Positions 7,582 to 15,114 of a stretch of DNA of 42,199 nucleotides are shown in pieces. The DNA is from an uncultured Micromonospora sp. (GTDB taxonomy: Bacteria; Actinomycetota; Actinomycetes; Mycobacteriales; Micromonosporaceae), in the NCBI GenBank assembly GCA_937951935.1, contig CALGAM010000144.1, positions 1 to 42,199 of the forward strand, given 5' to 3'. Under the pieces are notes generated by a model. It had not been told where the DNA came from. It saw only the letters and a program-made list of their open reading frames with translations, and made no database searches. Position 1 is the first letter of the stretch; each line of letters starts with the position of its first letter. The position numbers and the translations under genes were made by a program.

Positions 7582-9422
7582 CCGAGCCAGCACGCAGCAT
7601 CCTGCGAGTCGGGTCGCTCCGCCCCAACCAGCTCCTGCACACCTACGGCGTCGGCGCCGTCGCCGACCTGCCCAGCCTGTCGGTGATCATGCTGGGCCTG
7701 GACCACTGGGACCTCACCAGCTCCACCGTCATCAGCGAGGACCGGCTGCTGGCGGTGATGCGCAAGCAGCTCGGGCCGCAGGTGCAGGCGCTGCGCCTGC
7801 CCCCGCAGCTGCCGGAGACGTCGGAGCAGTTCGGCGAGTGGACCCGCGTCGGCGTACCGGTGAGCCTCTTCCCCACCTGGCTGCGCTGCTCCGACACCCG
7901 CTGCAACCGGCTCGCCCCGGCCGACTCCGGCCTGTTCGAGCTGCTGCCCTCCCCGGTGCCCGACCGGATCCGCTACGTCCACTCCTGCCGGGGCAACGGC
8001 GGCAACCGGCCCACCGCCGTACCGGCCCGGTTCGTCCTGGCCTGCGGCAACGGTCACCTGGACGACTTCCCGTGGTCGTACTTCGTCCACCGGGGCAGCG
8101 ACCCCGGCCCCGGCCACTCGCTCAGGCTCTCGGAGCGGGGCAGCACCGGTGAGACGTTCAACATCCTCGTCTCCTGCGACGCGGACGGCTGCGGGGCGAG
8201 TCGGCCGATGTCCGACGCGATCGGGATCCAGGCCGAGCAGAACCTTCCCGCCTGCCGGGGGCGGCACCCCCACCTCGGCACGTACGAGCCGTGCGACGCG
8301 GCGCCCCGGACCCTCGCGCTCGGCGCCACCAACGGTTGGTTCGCCCTGCAGGTGTCGGTGGTCAGCCTTCCCCGCGCCGAGCACCCGGTCGACCACCTCG
8401 TCGCCGAGTTCTGGCCGGCCCTGCGGGTGCTCGCCGGGCTCGACCCGGAGACCGCCAAGTCGATCCTTCCGACCCAGGCCTGCTGGGCGGGGCTGGAACC
8501 GTACGGCGTCGACCGGGTCTGGGAGGCGATCACGCGCCGGGCCGACGCGGGGCCGACCGACGACGCCGACGACGCCCTCGACGTGCTCACCCCCGAATGG
8601 CGGGCCTTCACCTCCGGCACCCGGCTGGACCTGCCGGACTTCACCACCCGGCCGGAGCCGGCCCCCGCCCGGCACCGGGACTGGCTGCGCCAGGTCGTCC
8701 TGGTGCCCCGGCTCCGGAAGGTCGCCGCCCTGTACGGCTTCACCCGGATCGACGCACCCGAGTGGGACGTCCTGCACACCCCCAACCGGCGCCGCGGGCC
8801 GATCGCCGTCGCCGAACCCACCTGGGTGCCGTGCGCGGAGCTGCGCGGCGAGGGAATCTTCCTGCGGTTCGACGAGGACCGGGTCGTCGCCTGGGAACAC
8901 CAGCCGGAGGTGAAGCGCCGGGAGCAGCTGCTGATCCGAGCCCACGACCGGTGGCGGGCCCAGCGGCAGCTTCCGCCCGGCGGGTGGCCGGGGCTGCGCT
9001 TCGTCCTGCTGCACACCTTCGCGCACGCGCTGATCCGGGAGTTCGCCCTGGAGTGCGGCTACAGCGCGGCCGGGATCGGGGAGCGCATCTACGCCAGCAC
9101 CGGCGAACATCCCACCGCCGGGGTGCTGCTCTACACCGCCGCTCCCGACAGCGAGGGCACCCTCGGCGGCCTGGTCACGCTCGGCCGGTCCGACCGCCTC
9201 GGGGAGCTGGTCGAGCGGGCCCTGGAGGCCGCCCGGCTGTGCAGCTCCGACCCGCTGTGCGCCGAGCACGACCCGACCGTGCACGGACGACTGTCGGCGG
9301 CGGCCTGCCACGCCTGCCTCTTCGCCGCCGAGACCTCCTGCGAGCGGGGCAACCACTACCTGGACCGGGCGCTGCTGGTCGACACGCTGGGCGAGGCGGG
9401 CTGCGGGTTCTTCACAGCCTGA
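7578..9422 (+). CDS. drmB: DISARM DUF1998 protein DrmB
   Basis: This 614-aa protein has the DUF1998 domain at its C-terminus (about residues 475-600): LHTFAHALIREFALECGYSA, then LLYTAAPDSEGTLGGLV, then a Cys-rich tail with LCSSDPLCAEHDP and ACHACLFAAETSCERGNHYLDR, all family hallmarks. The N-terminus (LRVGSLRPNQLLHTYGVGAVADLP) is also typical of DrmB. Further Cys pairs near residues 110 (CSDTRCN) and 200 (CDADGCG) may bind zinc. DrmB partners DrmA; the DrmAB complex is the DNA-handling core of DISARM. Its ATG at 7578 overlaps the drmA stop, so translation is coupled. drmC follows after 82 bp. Confidence 0.9.
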   Translation: MTEPARSILRVGSLRPNQLLHTYGVGAVADLPSLSVIMLGLDHWDLTSSTVISEDRLLAVMRKQLGPQVQALRLPPQLPETSEQFGEWTRVGVPVSLFPTWLRCSDTRCNRLAPADSGLFELLPSPVPDRIRYVHSCRGNGGNRPTAVPARFVLACGNGHLDDFPWSYFVHRGSDPGPGHSLRLSERGSTGETFNILVSCDADGCGASRPMSDAIGIQAEQNLPACRGRHPHLGTYEPCDAAPRTLALGATNGWFALQVSVVSLPRAEHPVDHLVAEFWPALRVLAGLDPETAKSILPTQACWAGLEPYGVDRVWEAITRRADAGPTDDADDALDVLTPEWRAFTSGTRLDLPDFTTRPEPAPARHRDWLRQVVLVPRLRKVAALYGFTRIDAPEWDVLHTPNRRRGPIAVAEPTWVPCAELRGEGIFLRFDEDRVVAWEHQPEVKRREQLLIRAHDRWRAQRQLPPGGWPGLRFVLLHTFAHALIREFALECGYSAAGIGERIYASTGEHPTAGVLLYTAAPDSEGTLGGLVTLGRSDRLGELVERALEAARLCSSDPLCAEHDPTVHGRLSAAACHACLFAAETSCERGNHYLDRALLVDTLGEAGCGFFTA

Positions 9423-9443
9423 CGGTGGACGGGGCGGCGACGG

Positions 9444-9500
9444 CGGATCGGGCGGCGACGCGGGGACATCGGGCGAGGGCGGACGGATCGGGCGGCGACG
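9444..9500 (+). repeat. 17-bp direct repeat between drmB and drmC
   Basis: The same 17 bases (CGGATCGGGCGGCGACG) occur at 9444-9460 and 9484-9500, forty bases apart, in the drmB-drmC spacer. Partial copies of GGGCGGCGACG lie beside them. It looks like local duplication in GC-rich DNA; no function is apparent. Confidence 0.6.
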
Positions 9501-9504
9501 GCGG

Positions 9505-10341
9505 ATGCGGCACGGTCACGAGGACGAGGGCGAGGCTCCGGCGGGCGGGGAGGGGTTCGCCGAGACCATCGCCGGGATCGCCGCCGCCCTGCCGGACGGG
9601 CACCTGGCCGCCTGGCGCCGGGTGCTGGCCACCGTGGACGCCCCCGACGGGCAGGTGGAGGCCGCGCTGATCGACGCCCAGCCCGGCTACCTGGTGGCGA
9701 CGCACGCCCGGCGGCTGGTCGCGTCGTGGCGGGCCGAGGCGCCCGACCTTCCGGGCCCGGCGGTGGCGTTGGCGCTGGGCAGCGCGGCCACGATCCACCG
9801 GCGGGCCACGGCCCGGCGGACCGAGCTGGTCGTCAGCGGGCCGGTCAGCCCGTCCGTACCGGTGCGGCTGACCAGCTCCGTCGTGGTCGAGCTGATCCGG
9901 TCGGCGCGGGCCTCGCTGCTGGTGGTCAGCTTCGCCGCGTACGGCGTACCGGAGGTGGTCGCCGAGCTGCGGGCCGCGGCCGACCGGGGCGTCCGGATCG
10001 ACCTGGTCCTGGAGAGTTCGGCGGCCGACGGCGGCGCCCTGCGGGGTACGACCGGAGCCGAGGCCGCCTTCACGACGCTGCGGGACCGGGCCGCCTTCTG
10101 GCACTGGCCGGCCCGCCACCGGCCGGCGGTGGGCAACTCCCGGGCCGCGCTGCACGCAAAGATCATCGCGGTGGACCAGCGGACCGCCCTGATCACCAGC
10201 GCCAACCTGACCGACCGGGCGATGTCGCACAACATCGAGGTCGGGGTGGTGCTCCGCGACCCCGGGCCGGTACGCCGGCTCGTCGCCCACGTCACCGCCC
10301 TGATGAACCCGGGGCGCGGCCCGCTGGAGCGGCTGACCTGA
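9505..10341 (+). CDS. drmC: phospholipase D-like protein DrmC
   Basis: This 278-aa protein has one clear HKD motif, LHAKIIAVDQRTALITSANLTD, with His217 and Lys219 and the following Asp/Ser/Asn, as in PLD-family nucleases and phosphatidyltransferases. A first HKD half is not visible: residues 135-150 (ARASLLVVSFAAYG) show the fold without the His, so the active enzyme would need to dimerise, as in Nuc-type single-HKD proteins. DrmC is the third core DISARM subunit and is reported to be partly dispensable. The first about 20 residues are acidic and weakly conserved in look; ATG 9505 is the first in-frame start after the drmB stop. Transcription ends at the hairpin at 10391-10426. Confidence 0.85.
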   Translation: MRHGHEDEGEAPAGGEGFAETIAGIAAALPDGHLAAWRRVLATVDAPDGQVEAALIDAQPGYLVATHARRLVASWRAEAPDLPGPAVALALGSAATIHRRATARRTELVVSGPVSPSVPVRLTSSVVVELIRSARASLLVVSFAAYGVPEVVAELRAAADRGVRIDLVLESSAADGGALRGTTGAEAAFTTLRDRAAFWHWPARHRPAVGNSRAALHAKIIAVDQRTALITSANLTDRAMSHNIEVGVVLRDPGPVRRLVAHVTALMNPGRGPLERLT

Positions 10342-10390
10342 TCCGGGGCGCGACCCGGCGCGCGGCGTGCCCGGACCAGACCCCGACACG

Positions 10391-10426
10391 CGTCCGGGCC
10401 GGCCCGTGTGTGGGCCGGCCCGGACG
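10391..10426. terminator. bidirectional hairpin between drmC and katG
   Basis: Perfect inverted repeat: 15-bp arms at 10391-10405 and 10412-10426 with a GTGTGT loop. It lies between the convergent drmC and katG genes and has no U-run, as is common in actinomycetes. Confidence 0.8.
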
Positions 10427-10468
10427 TTCGACGGTCAGGTGGACGTCGCGGTCACCCGGAGACCGGGG

Positions 10469-12709
10469 TCACCGGGGACGCCGCAGGTCGAACCGGTCGA
10501 GGTTCATCACCTTCACCCACGCGGCGACGAAGTCGTGCACGAACTTCTCCCGCGCGTCGTCGCTGGCGTAGACCTCGGCGAGCGCACGCAGCTCCGAGTT
10601 GGACCCGAAGACCAGGTCGACCCGGCTGGCCGTCCACTTGAGCTCGCCGGTGGCGGAGTCCCGGCCCTCGAAGGTGGTCGCCTCCTCGGAGGTCGGCTTC
10701 CACGTCGTACCCATGTCGAGCAGGTTGACGAAGAAGTCGTTGGTCAGCGCCCCCGGGTTGGTGGTGAGGACGCCCAGCGACGACTGCTGGTAGTTCGCGC
10801 CCAGCACCCGCAGGCCACCGATCAGGACCGTCATCTCGGGCGCGCTGAGGGTCAGCAGGTTCGCCTTGTCGATCAGCGCGTACTCGGCCGGAAGCCGGTT
10901 GCCCTTGCCGTAGTAGTTGCGGAAGCCGTCCGCGGTCGGCTCCAGCACGGCGAAGGACTCCACGTCGGTCTGCTCCTGCAGCGCGTCGACCCGGCCCGGC
11001 GTGAAGGGCACCTCGACGGTGAAGCCGGCGTTCCGGGCCGCCTGCTCGACCGCCGCCGAGCCGGCGAGGACGATCAGGTCGGCCAGCGAGATGCGCTTGT
11101 TGCCGGTCTGGGACGCGTTGAACGCCTCCTGGATCCCCTCCAGGGTGCCGAGCACCTTCGCCAGCTCGTCCGGGTTGTTGACCTCCCAGCTCCGCTGCGG
11201 CTCCAGGCGGATGCGCGCCCCGTTGGCGCCACCGCGCTTGTCGCTGCCCCGGAAGGTCGACGCCGAGGCCCAGGCGGTCGAGACGAGCTGGGACACGGTC
11301 AGCCCCGAGGCGAGGATCTGCTGCTTGAGCGCGGCGATGTCCTTCTCGTCGACGAGCTCGTGGGTCAGCGGCGGCAGCGGGTCCTGCCACAGGAACTGCT
11401 CGCTGGGGACCTCCGGGCCCAGGTAGCGGGTGACCGGCCCCATGTCGCGGTGGGTCAGCTTGAACCAGGCGCGGGCGAAGGCGTCCGCGAACTGGTCCGG
11501 GTTCTCCAGGAAACGCCGGGAGATCTTCTCGTAGACCGGGTCGAACCGCAGCGCGAGGTCCGTGGTCAACATCCGCGGCTCACGCCGCTTCGTCGGGTCG
11601 TGGGCCTCGGGCACCATGTCGCTGCCCGCGCCGTTCTTCGGCCGCCACTGGTACGCGCCGGCGGGCGACTTCATCAGCTCCCACTCGTACGCGAAGAGGA
11701 TGTGGAGGAACTCGTTGTCCCACCGGGTGGGGTGGTAGGTCCAGGTGACCTCCAGCCCGCTGGTGATGGTGTCCGCGCCCTTGCCGGTGCCGTAGCTGCT
11801 CTTCCAGCCCAGCCCCTGCTCCTCCAGCGGCGCGGCCTCGGGCTCGGGCCCGACGTGGTCGGCGGGGCCGGCGCCGTGGGTCTTGCCGAAGGTGTGGCCG
11901 CCGGCGATCAGCGCGACCGTCTCCTCGTCGTTCATGCCCATGCGGCCGAACGTCTCGCGGATGTCCCGGGCCGCCGCGACCGGGTCCGGGTTGCCGTTCG
12001 GGCCCTCGGGGTTGACGTAGATGAGGCCCATCTGGACCGCGGCGAGCGGGTTCTCCAGCTCCCGGTCGCCGGTGTAGCGGGCGTCGCCGAGCCACTCGGT
12101 CTCCGGACCCCAGTAGACGTCCTCCTCGGGCTCCCAGACGTCCTCGCGGCCGCCGGCGAAGCCGAGCGTCTTGAAGCCCATGGTCTCCAGCGCGACGTTA
12201 CCGGCGAGGATCATGAGGTCGGCCCAGGAGATCTTCTGGCCGTACTTCTTCTTGACCGGCCAGAGCAGGCGGCGGGCCTTGTCCAGGTTCGCGTTGTCCG
12301 GCCAGCTGTTCAGCGGCGCGAAGCGCTGCTGGCCGCTGCCGGCGCCGCCGCGACCGTCGCTGATCCGGTACGTGCCCGCGCTGTGCCAGGCCATCCGGAT
12401 GATCAGGGGGCCGTAGTGCCCGAAGTCGGCCGGCCACCAGTCCTGGGAGGTGGTCAGCACCTCCGCGATGTCCCGCTTGACGGCGGCCAGGTCGAGGGAG
12501 TTGAACGCCTCGGCGTAGTTGAAGTTCTCGCCGAGCGGGTTGGCCACGGCGGGGTTCTTGGCGAGGATCTTCAGGTTGAGCCGGTTCGGCCACCAGGTGC
12601 GGTTGCCGCCCCCCTCGGTCGGGTGGGGGGCGCGTCCGTGCGGGACCGGGCAGCGGGAGGTGCTGCCGGCTTCCGCGTCGTGGACGACGGCCTCGTGGTT
12701 CTCGGGCAT
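10469..12709 (-). CDS. katG: catalase-peroxidase KatG
   Basis: This bifunctional haem enzyme breaks down hydrogen peroxide and oxidises other donors; it acts in the cytoplasm. The 746-aa length is normal for the family. The distal site is Arg105-Trp108-His109 in RMAWHSAGTYR. The Met-Tyr-Trp crosslink partners are Trp108, Tyr231 (GLIYVNPEG) and the Met of FGRMGMNDEE near 257. The proximal haem ligand is His272 in GGHTFGKTHG. The C-terminal half repeats the peroxidase fold without haem residues, as usual. ATG 12709 has GAAGGA upstream. It lies 25 bp downstream of furA and is expected to be co-transcribed and repressed by FurA. Nothing in the sequence suggests loss of function. Confidence 0.97.
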   Translation of the reverse strand: MPENHEAVVHDAEAGSTSRCPVPHGRAPHPTEGGGNRTWWPNRLNLKILAKNPAVANPLGENFNYAEAFNSLDLAAVKRDIAEVLTTSQDWWPADFGHYGPLIIRMAWHSAGTYRISDGRGGAGSGQQRFAPLNSWPDNANLDKARRLLWPVKKKYGQKISWADLMILAGNVALETMGFKTLGFAGGREDVWEPEEDVYWGPETEWLGDARYTGDRELENPLAAVQMGLIYVNPEGPNGNPDPVAAARDIRETFGRMGMNDEETVALIAGGHTFGKTHGAGPADHVGPEPEAAPLEEQGLGWKSSYGTGKGADTITSGLEVTWTYHPTRWDNEFLHILFAYEWELMKSPAGAYQWRPKNGAGSDMVPEAHDPTKRREPRMLTTDLALRFDPVYEKISRRFLENPDQFADAFARAWFKLTHRDMGPVTRYLGPEVPSEQFLWQDPLPPLTHELVDEKDIAALKQQILASGLTVSQLVSTAWASASTFRGSDKRGGANGARIRLEPQRSWEVNNPDELAKVLGTLEGIQEAFNASQTGNKRISLADLIVLAGSAAVEQAARNAGFTVEVPFTPGRVDALQEQTDVESFAVLEPTADGFRNYYGKGNRLPAEYALIDKANLLTLSAPEMTVLIGGLRVLGANYQQSSLGVLTTNPGALTNDFFVNLLDMGTTWKPTSEEATTFEGRDSATGELKWTASRVDLVFGSNSELRALAEVYASDDAREKFVHDFVAAWVKVMNLDRFDLRRPR

Positions 12710-12734
12710 CGGATTCCTTCCGTGACGTGACGGA

Positions 12735-13175
12735 TCAACTGGGTCGAAGGTTGCCTGTGTCGGAGCAGTCGGGGCAGCGACCCCAGTAGATGACCTCGGC
12801 CTCGTCGATCGAGAAGCCGTGGTCGTCGGAGGCGGTCAGGCAGGGGGCCTCGCCGACGGCGCAGTCGACGTCGGCGATCCGGCCGCAGGCCCGGCACACC
12901 ACGTGGTGGTGGTTGTCGCGGACCCGCGACTCGTAGCGCGCCACGGATCCCGACGGTTGGATGCGTCGCACCAGCTCGGCCTCGGTCAGCGCGCGCAGCG
13001 CGTCGTAGACGGCCTGGTGGGACACCTCCGGGAGTTCCCGGCGCACGGCACGGATGATCGCGTCCGTGTCCGCGTGCGGGTGCGCGTGCACCGCGCTCAG
13101 CACCGCCACCCGGGGACGGGTGACGCGCAGCGCGGCCCTGCGCAGCATCTGCGGGAAGTCCTGGGTCGCCGCCAC
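12735..13175 (-). CDS. furA: FurA redox-responsive repressor of katG
   Basis: This 146-aa Fur-family repressor closely resembles the mycobacterial and streptomycete FurA (LRVTRPRVAVLSAV, HPHADTDAI, VSHQAVYDALRALTEAELVRRIQPSGSVARYESR). The regulatory metal site is in RDNHHHVVCRACG, and a second Cys pair is in WGRCPDCSD near the C-terminus, consistent with a structural zinc. I chose GTG at 13175 (VAATQDFPQMLRRA) because it matches the N-terminus of FurA proteins and lies directly downstream of the promoter; the longer open frame upstream is not protein-like. It is the first gene of furA-katG and should repress its own operon, being released on peroxide oxidation (known for the family). Confidence 0.92.
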   Translation of the reverse strand: MAATQDFPQMLRRAALRVTRPRVAVLSAVHAHPHADTDAIIRAVRRELPEVSHQAVYDALRALTEAELVRRIQPSGSVARYESRVRDNHHHVVCRACGRIADVDCAVGEAPCLTASDDHGFSIDEAEVIYWGRCPDCSDTGNLRPS

Positions 13176-13179
13176 GTCC

Positions 13180-13211
13180 CGAAGTCTGGACCGTTTTCTG
13201 GAATGAGTCAA
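13180..13211 (-). promoter_or_regulatory. furA promoter and FurA operator-like site
   Basis: On the minus strand TTGACT (13211-13206) is followed 17 bases later by CAGACT (13188-13183), a fair sigma-70 type -35/-10 pair. The AT-rich spacer (CATTCCAGAAAACGG) resembles the sequence bound by FurA upstream of mycobacterial and streptomycete furA, as I recall it. The start of transcription would fall only a few bases before, or at, the GTG, so the mRNA is probably leaderless or nearly so. Confidence 0.7.
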
Positions 13212-13556
13212 GAAAATGGGCGGGATGTCACCCCGACGCTTACGCCAACCCACAGAACGGAGCGAACAGCGACCAGCAACCCCGATCAACCACGATTCCG
13301 ACAGATCGGGACAGTACCACATTCGTGACCGCGACCCTGCCCGTCCTGCCCCGCGCCGGGCGGGCAGGCGGGCCACCCGGAGCCGGCCGACACCAGCCGG
13401 TGGCGGTCCCGTCACCGGCCGCCCGCCACAAGCAGGCGGCATCTTCGGGATCCCGGTCGGCGGACGAGCGGCCCACCCGCGCGCCGTGACGCGCGGGCGT
13501 AGGCTCACCGAGCCGATCGACTGCGCCGGGCGAACGAAACCGCCAGGGCCCTGCCG
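13212..13556. other. intergenic region furA to xre, with hairpin
   Basis: No convincing gene is seen in these 345 bases. A perfect 8-bp-arm hairpin (13476-13483 with 13490-13497, six-base loop) could end transcription of the leftward xre gene. The rest is GC-rich filler with short inverted repeats. Confidence 0.5.
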
Positions 13557-13823
13557 CTAGGAGACCCTGCGGACCAGAGTGCCGGCGCGCCAGGCGTCGG
13601 CGAACTCACGCAACGGAACGCCCAGCGCGTCGCTGAGCGAGACGATCGTGCCGAACGAGGGCGCCGGCAGCCGACCAGCCTCGATCTTCCGCAGCGTCTC
13701 CGGGGAGATACCGGCCGCCAGCGCCACCTCGACCGGGTTGCGGTCGCCACGTGCGGCACGGATGGCGGCCCCAAGGCGCCGACCCGCCTCGATCTGTTCG
13801 GGAGTGAGCGGACGGCGGACCAT
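13557..13823 (-). CDS. XRE-family helix-turn-helix regulator
   Basis: This small 88-aa protein is almost entirely one Cro/C1-type HTH domain (about residues 14-72): RRLGAAIRAAR, then VALAAGISPETLRKIEAGRLPAPSFGTIVSLSDALGVPLREF. It should bind DNA as a dimer; no sensor domain is present. It is divergent from, and 38 bp away from, a remnant of a methionine aminopeptidase gene. From memory, this type of short XRE regulator is often found beside an orphan methionine aminopeptidase gene in streptomycetes, so it may be the surviving half of such a pair. Target unknown. Confidence 0.85.
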   Translation of the reverse strand: MVRRPLTPEQIEAGRRLGAAIRAARGDRNPVEVALAAGISPETLRKIEAGRLPAPSFGTIVSLSDALGVPLREFADAWRAGTLVRRVS

Positions 13824-13861
13824 GACAGCACCGTAGGTGAGCGGCTCAAGACGCCTGACCG

Positions 13862-14194
13862 GTCAACACCGAGTTCGGCGGTCACGGGGTGGGCCGCACC
13901 ATGCACGAAGACCCTCACGTGCCGAACGAGGGTCGGCGCGCCCGTGGTCTGCGGCTGTCTCCCGGTCTGACGATCGCGATCGAGCCATGGTTCGCCAGGA
14001 GCACCAACAAGATCGTCTTCGACGAGGACGGCTGGACGATCCGCTCCGCCGACGGCTCGCGTACCGCCCACTCCGAGCACACCGTCGCGATCACCGAGAA
14101 CGGCCCCCTGGTGCTCACCCGCCGCCCAGATGAGCCGGCATCACGCGAACGGCAGCCAGCCCGAGGCGGCGCCGACGCCCGGTCTCGATCGTGA
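13862..14194 (+). pseudogene. C-terminal remnant of type I methionine aminopeptidase
   Basis: The frame from 13862 reads VNTEFGGHGVGRTMHEDPHV, then PNEG, LSPGLTIAIEPWF, and DGWTIRSADGSRTAHSEHTVAI. This is the C-terminal part of a M24/Map type I methionine aminopeptidase, including metal-ligand His (GGHGVGRTMHE) and Glu residues (IEPW, SEHT). A TGA stop at 13856-13858 sits directly before the homologous segment, and no N-terminal part (first metal-binding Asp residues, substrate pocket) is present upstream, where the xre gene lies. About 60 percent of the enzyme is missing. The first possible start (GTG 13889) would give 101 aa without a complete active site. It is most simply explained as a deletion relic. 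Residues after about 85 are non-homologous read-through. Confidence 0.8.
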
Positions 14195-14247
14195 CTGATC
14201 CGGCATCGCCACGCTGGAACAACCGGAGGCTCGGCGGCTCCAGACGA

Positions 14248-14922
14248 CTATCCGCGTTCCGCCGGGGCAGCTCCGTCACCGCCCGACACCAGCGCCGCGA
14301 CCGCCCAGGCGAGCAGTGTGCCCACGGTCAGGGCGGGCGGCAGGTACCCGTACGTGAGCACGCCGCCGACCGGTGTGAGCGGCAGGGCGGCGACGAGTGA
14401 CCACGCGACCCTGCGCGGCAGCGTGTCGCGCCGGATCGCCTGCACCCCGCACCAGACCGTGCCGACGAGTGCCGCCAGCAGCGCCACGAGGTCGAACACC
14501 CACCCCCAGCCGGGGCTGTTGTACTCCAGCCCGATCGCGACGGCCGCCGCGAGCAGGCCCACCCTCGTCAGGTGGCGGGGCAGCGCCGAGGCGGCGTGGC
14601 CCGTCACCGCCCACACGAGGGGCAGCGCCAACACCACCGTGACGAAGAACGGGCCGCGCCACATCCACACCGGCTCGTCACCGTCCACCAACGGCAGGTT
14701 CTCGGCCATCCACCGCGCCGGCTGCGGCAGCGACCCCGCCGCCCTGCCGCCGCCCAGCTCCCACTGCACCGCCATCGCGCCACCCAGCACCGTGGCGAGC
14801 AACGGGGCGATCACCGCCGGGATTCGCCTCCAGGTGCCGACGCCCCAGGCGCGGCCGTCGACGGGATCGGGACGGGTGGCGGCACCGACGGCGGGCCGCG
14901 CGACCGGGACGCTGGAACTCAC
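14248..14922 (-). CDS. polytopic membrane protein, function unknown
   Basis: This protein of about 224 aa has roughly six hydrophobic segments: near residues 25-45 (IPAVIAPLLATVLGGAMAV), 80-100, 108-122, 130-150, 160-182 and 190-208. A cytoplasmic N-terminus of about 20 residues precedes them. The start chosen is GTG 14922 (VSSSVPVARP); the frame stays open upstream as far as 15435 but would run through a terminator and into the P450 gene. I recognise no family motif. It stands alone, separated from the P450 gene by the hairpin at 15068-15114, and is probably not part of the polyketide operon. Confidence 0.65.
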   Translation of the reverse strand: MSSSVPVARPAVGAATRPDPVDGRAWGVGTWRRIPAVIAPLLATVLGGAMAVQWELGGGRAAGSLPQPARWMAENLPLVDGDEPVWMWRGPFFVTVVLALPLVWAVTGHAASALPRHLTRVGLLAAAVAIGLEYNSPGWGWVFDLVALLAALVGTVWCGVQAIRRDTLPRRVAWSLVAALPLTPVGGVLTYGYLPPALTVGTLLAWAVAALVSGGDGAAPAERG

Positions 14923-15067
14923 CGTCTCATCGTCGTCCCGCCGCCGGCGGCCACCATCGGCCGGACGGTGGAGATGGTGCAGGAAACGGGCACCTGAGCC
15001 ACGTCCAGGAGGCTGATCGGCGCCCCGCACGGACCGCCGCGCGCGCCGTGGCCGTCGTGGGTCGTCC

Positions 15068-15114
15068 GGCGGGTGTCGGGTGGGCGGTGTCGCGCCGCCC
15101 ACCCGACACCCGCC
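15068..15114 (-). terminator. terminator of the polyketide operon
   Basis: A perfect inverted repeat with 20-bp arms (15068-15087 and 15095-15114) and a 7-base loop. Its right arm touches the P450 stop codon (15114-15116, minus strand), so it ends the leftward operon. No U-run is present. Confidence 0.85.

Noticed and set aside
9444..9500. Direct repeats as the start of a CRISPR array or an attachment site
   Set aside because: Only two copies, GC-rich, with no regular spacer series and no integrase nearby.
10367..12730. Plus-strand open frame of 787 codons opposite katG
   Set aside because: Shadow of katG, with no recognisable domain and a repetitive Arg/Gly/Val/Asp-rich composition.
13216..13560. 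Plus-strand frame of 114 codons between furA and xre
   Set aside because: Arg/Pro-rich, no ribosome site, no family likeness; it overlaps the furA promoter DNA.
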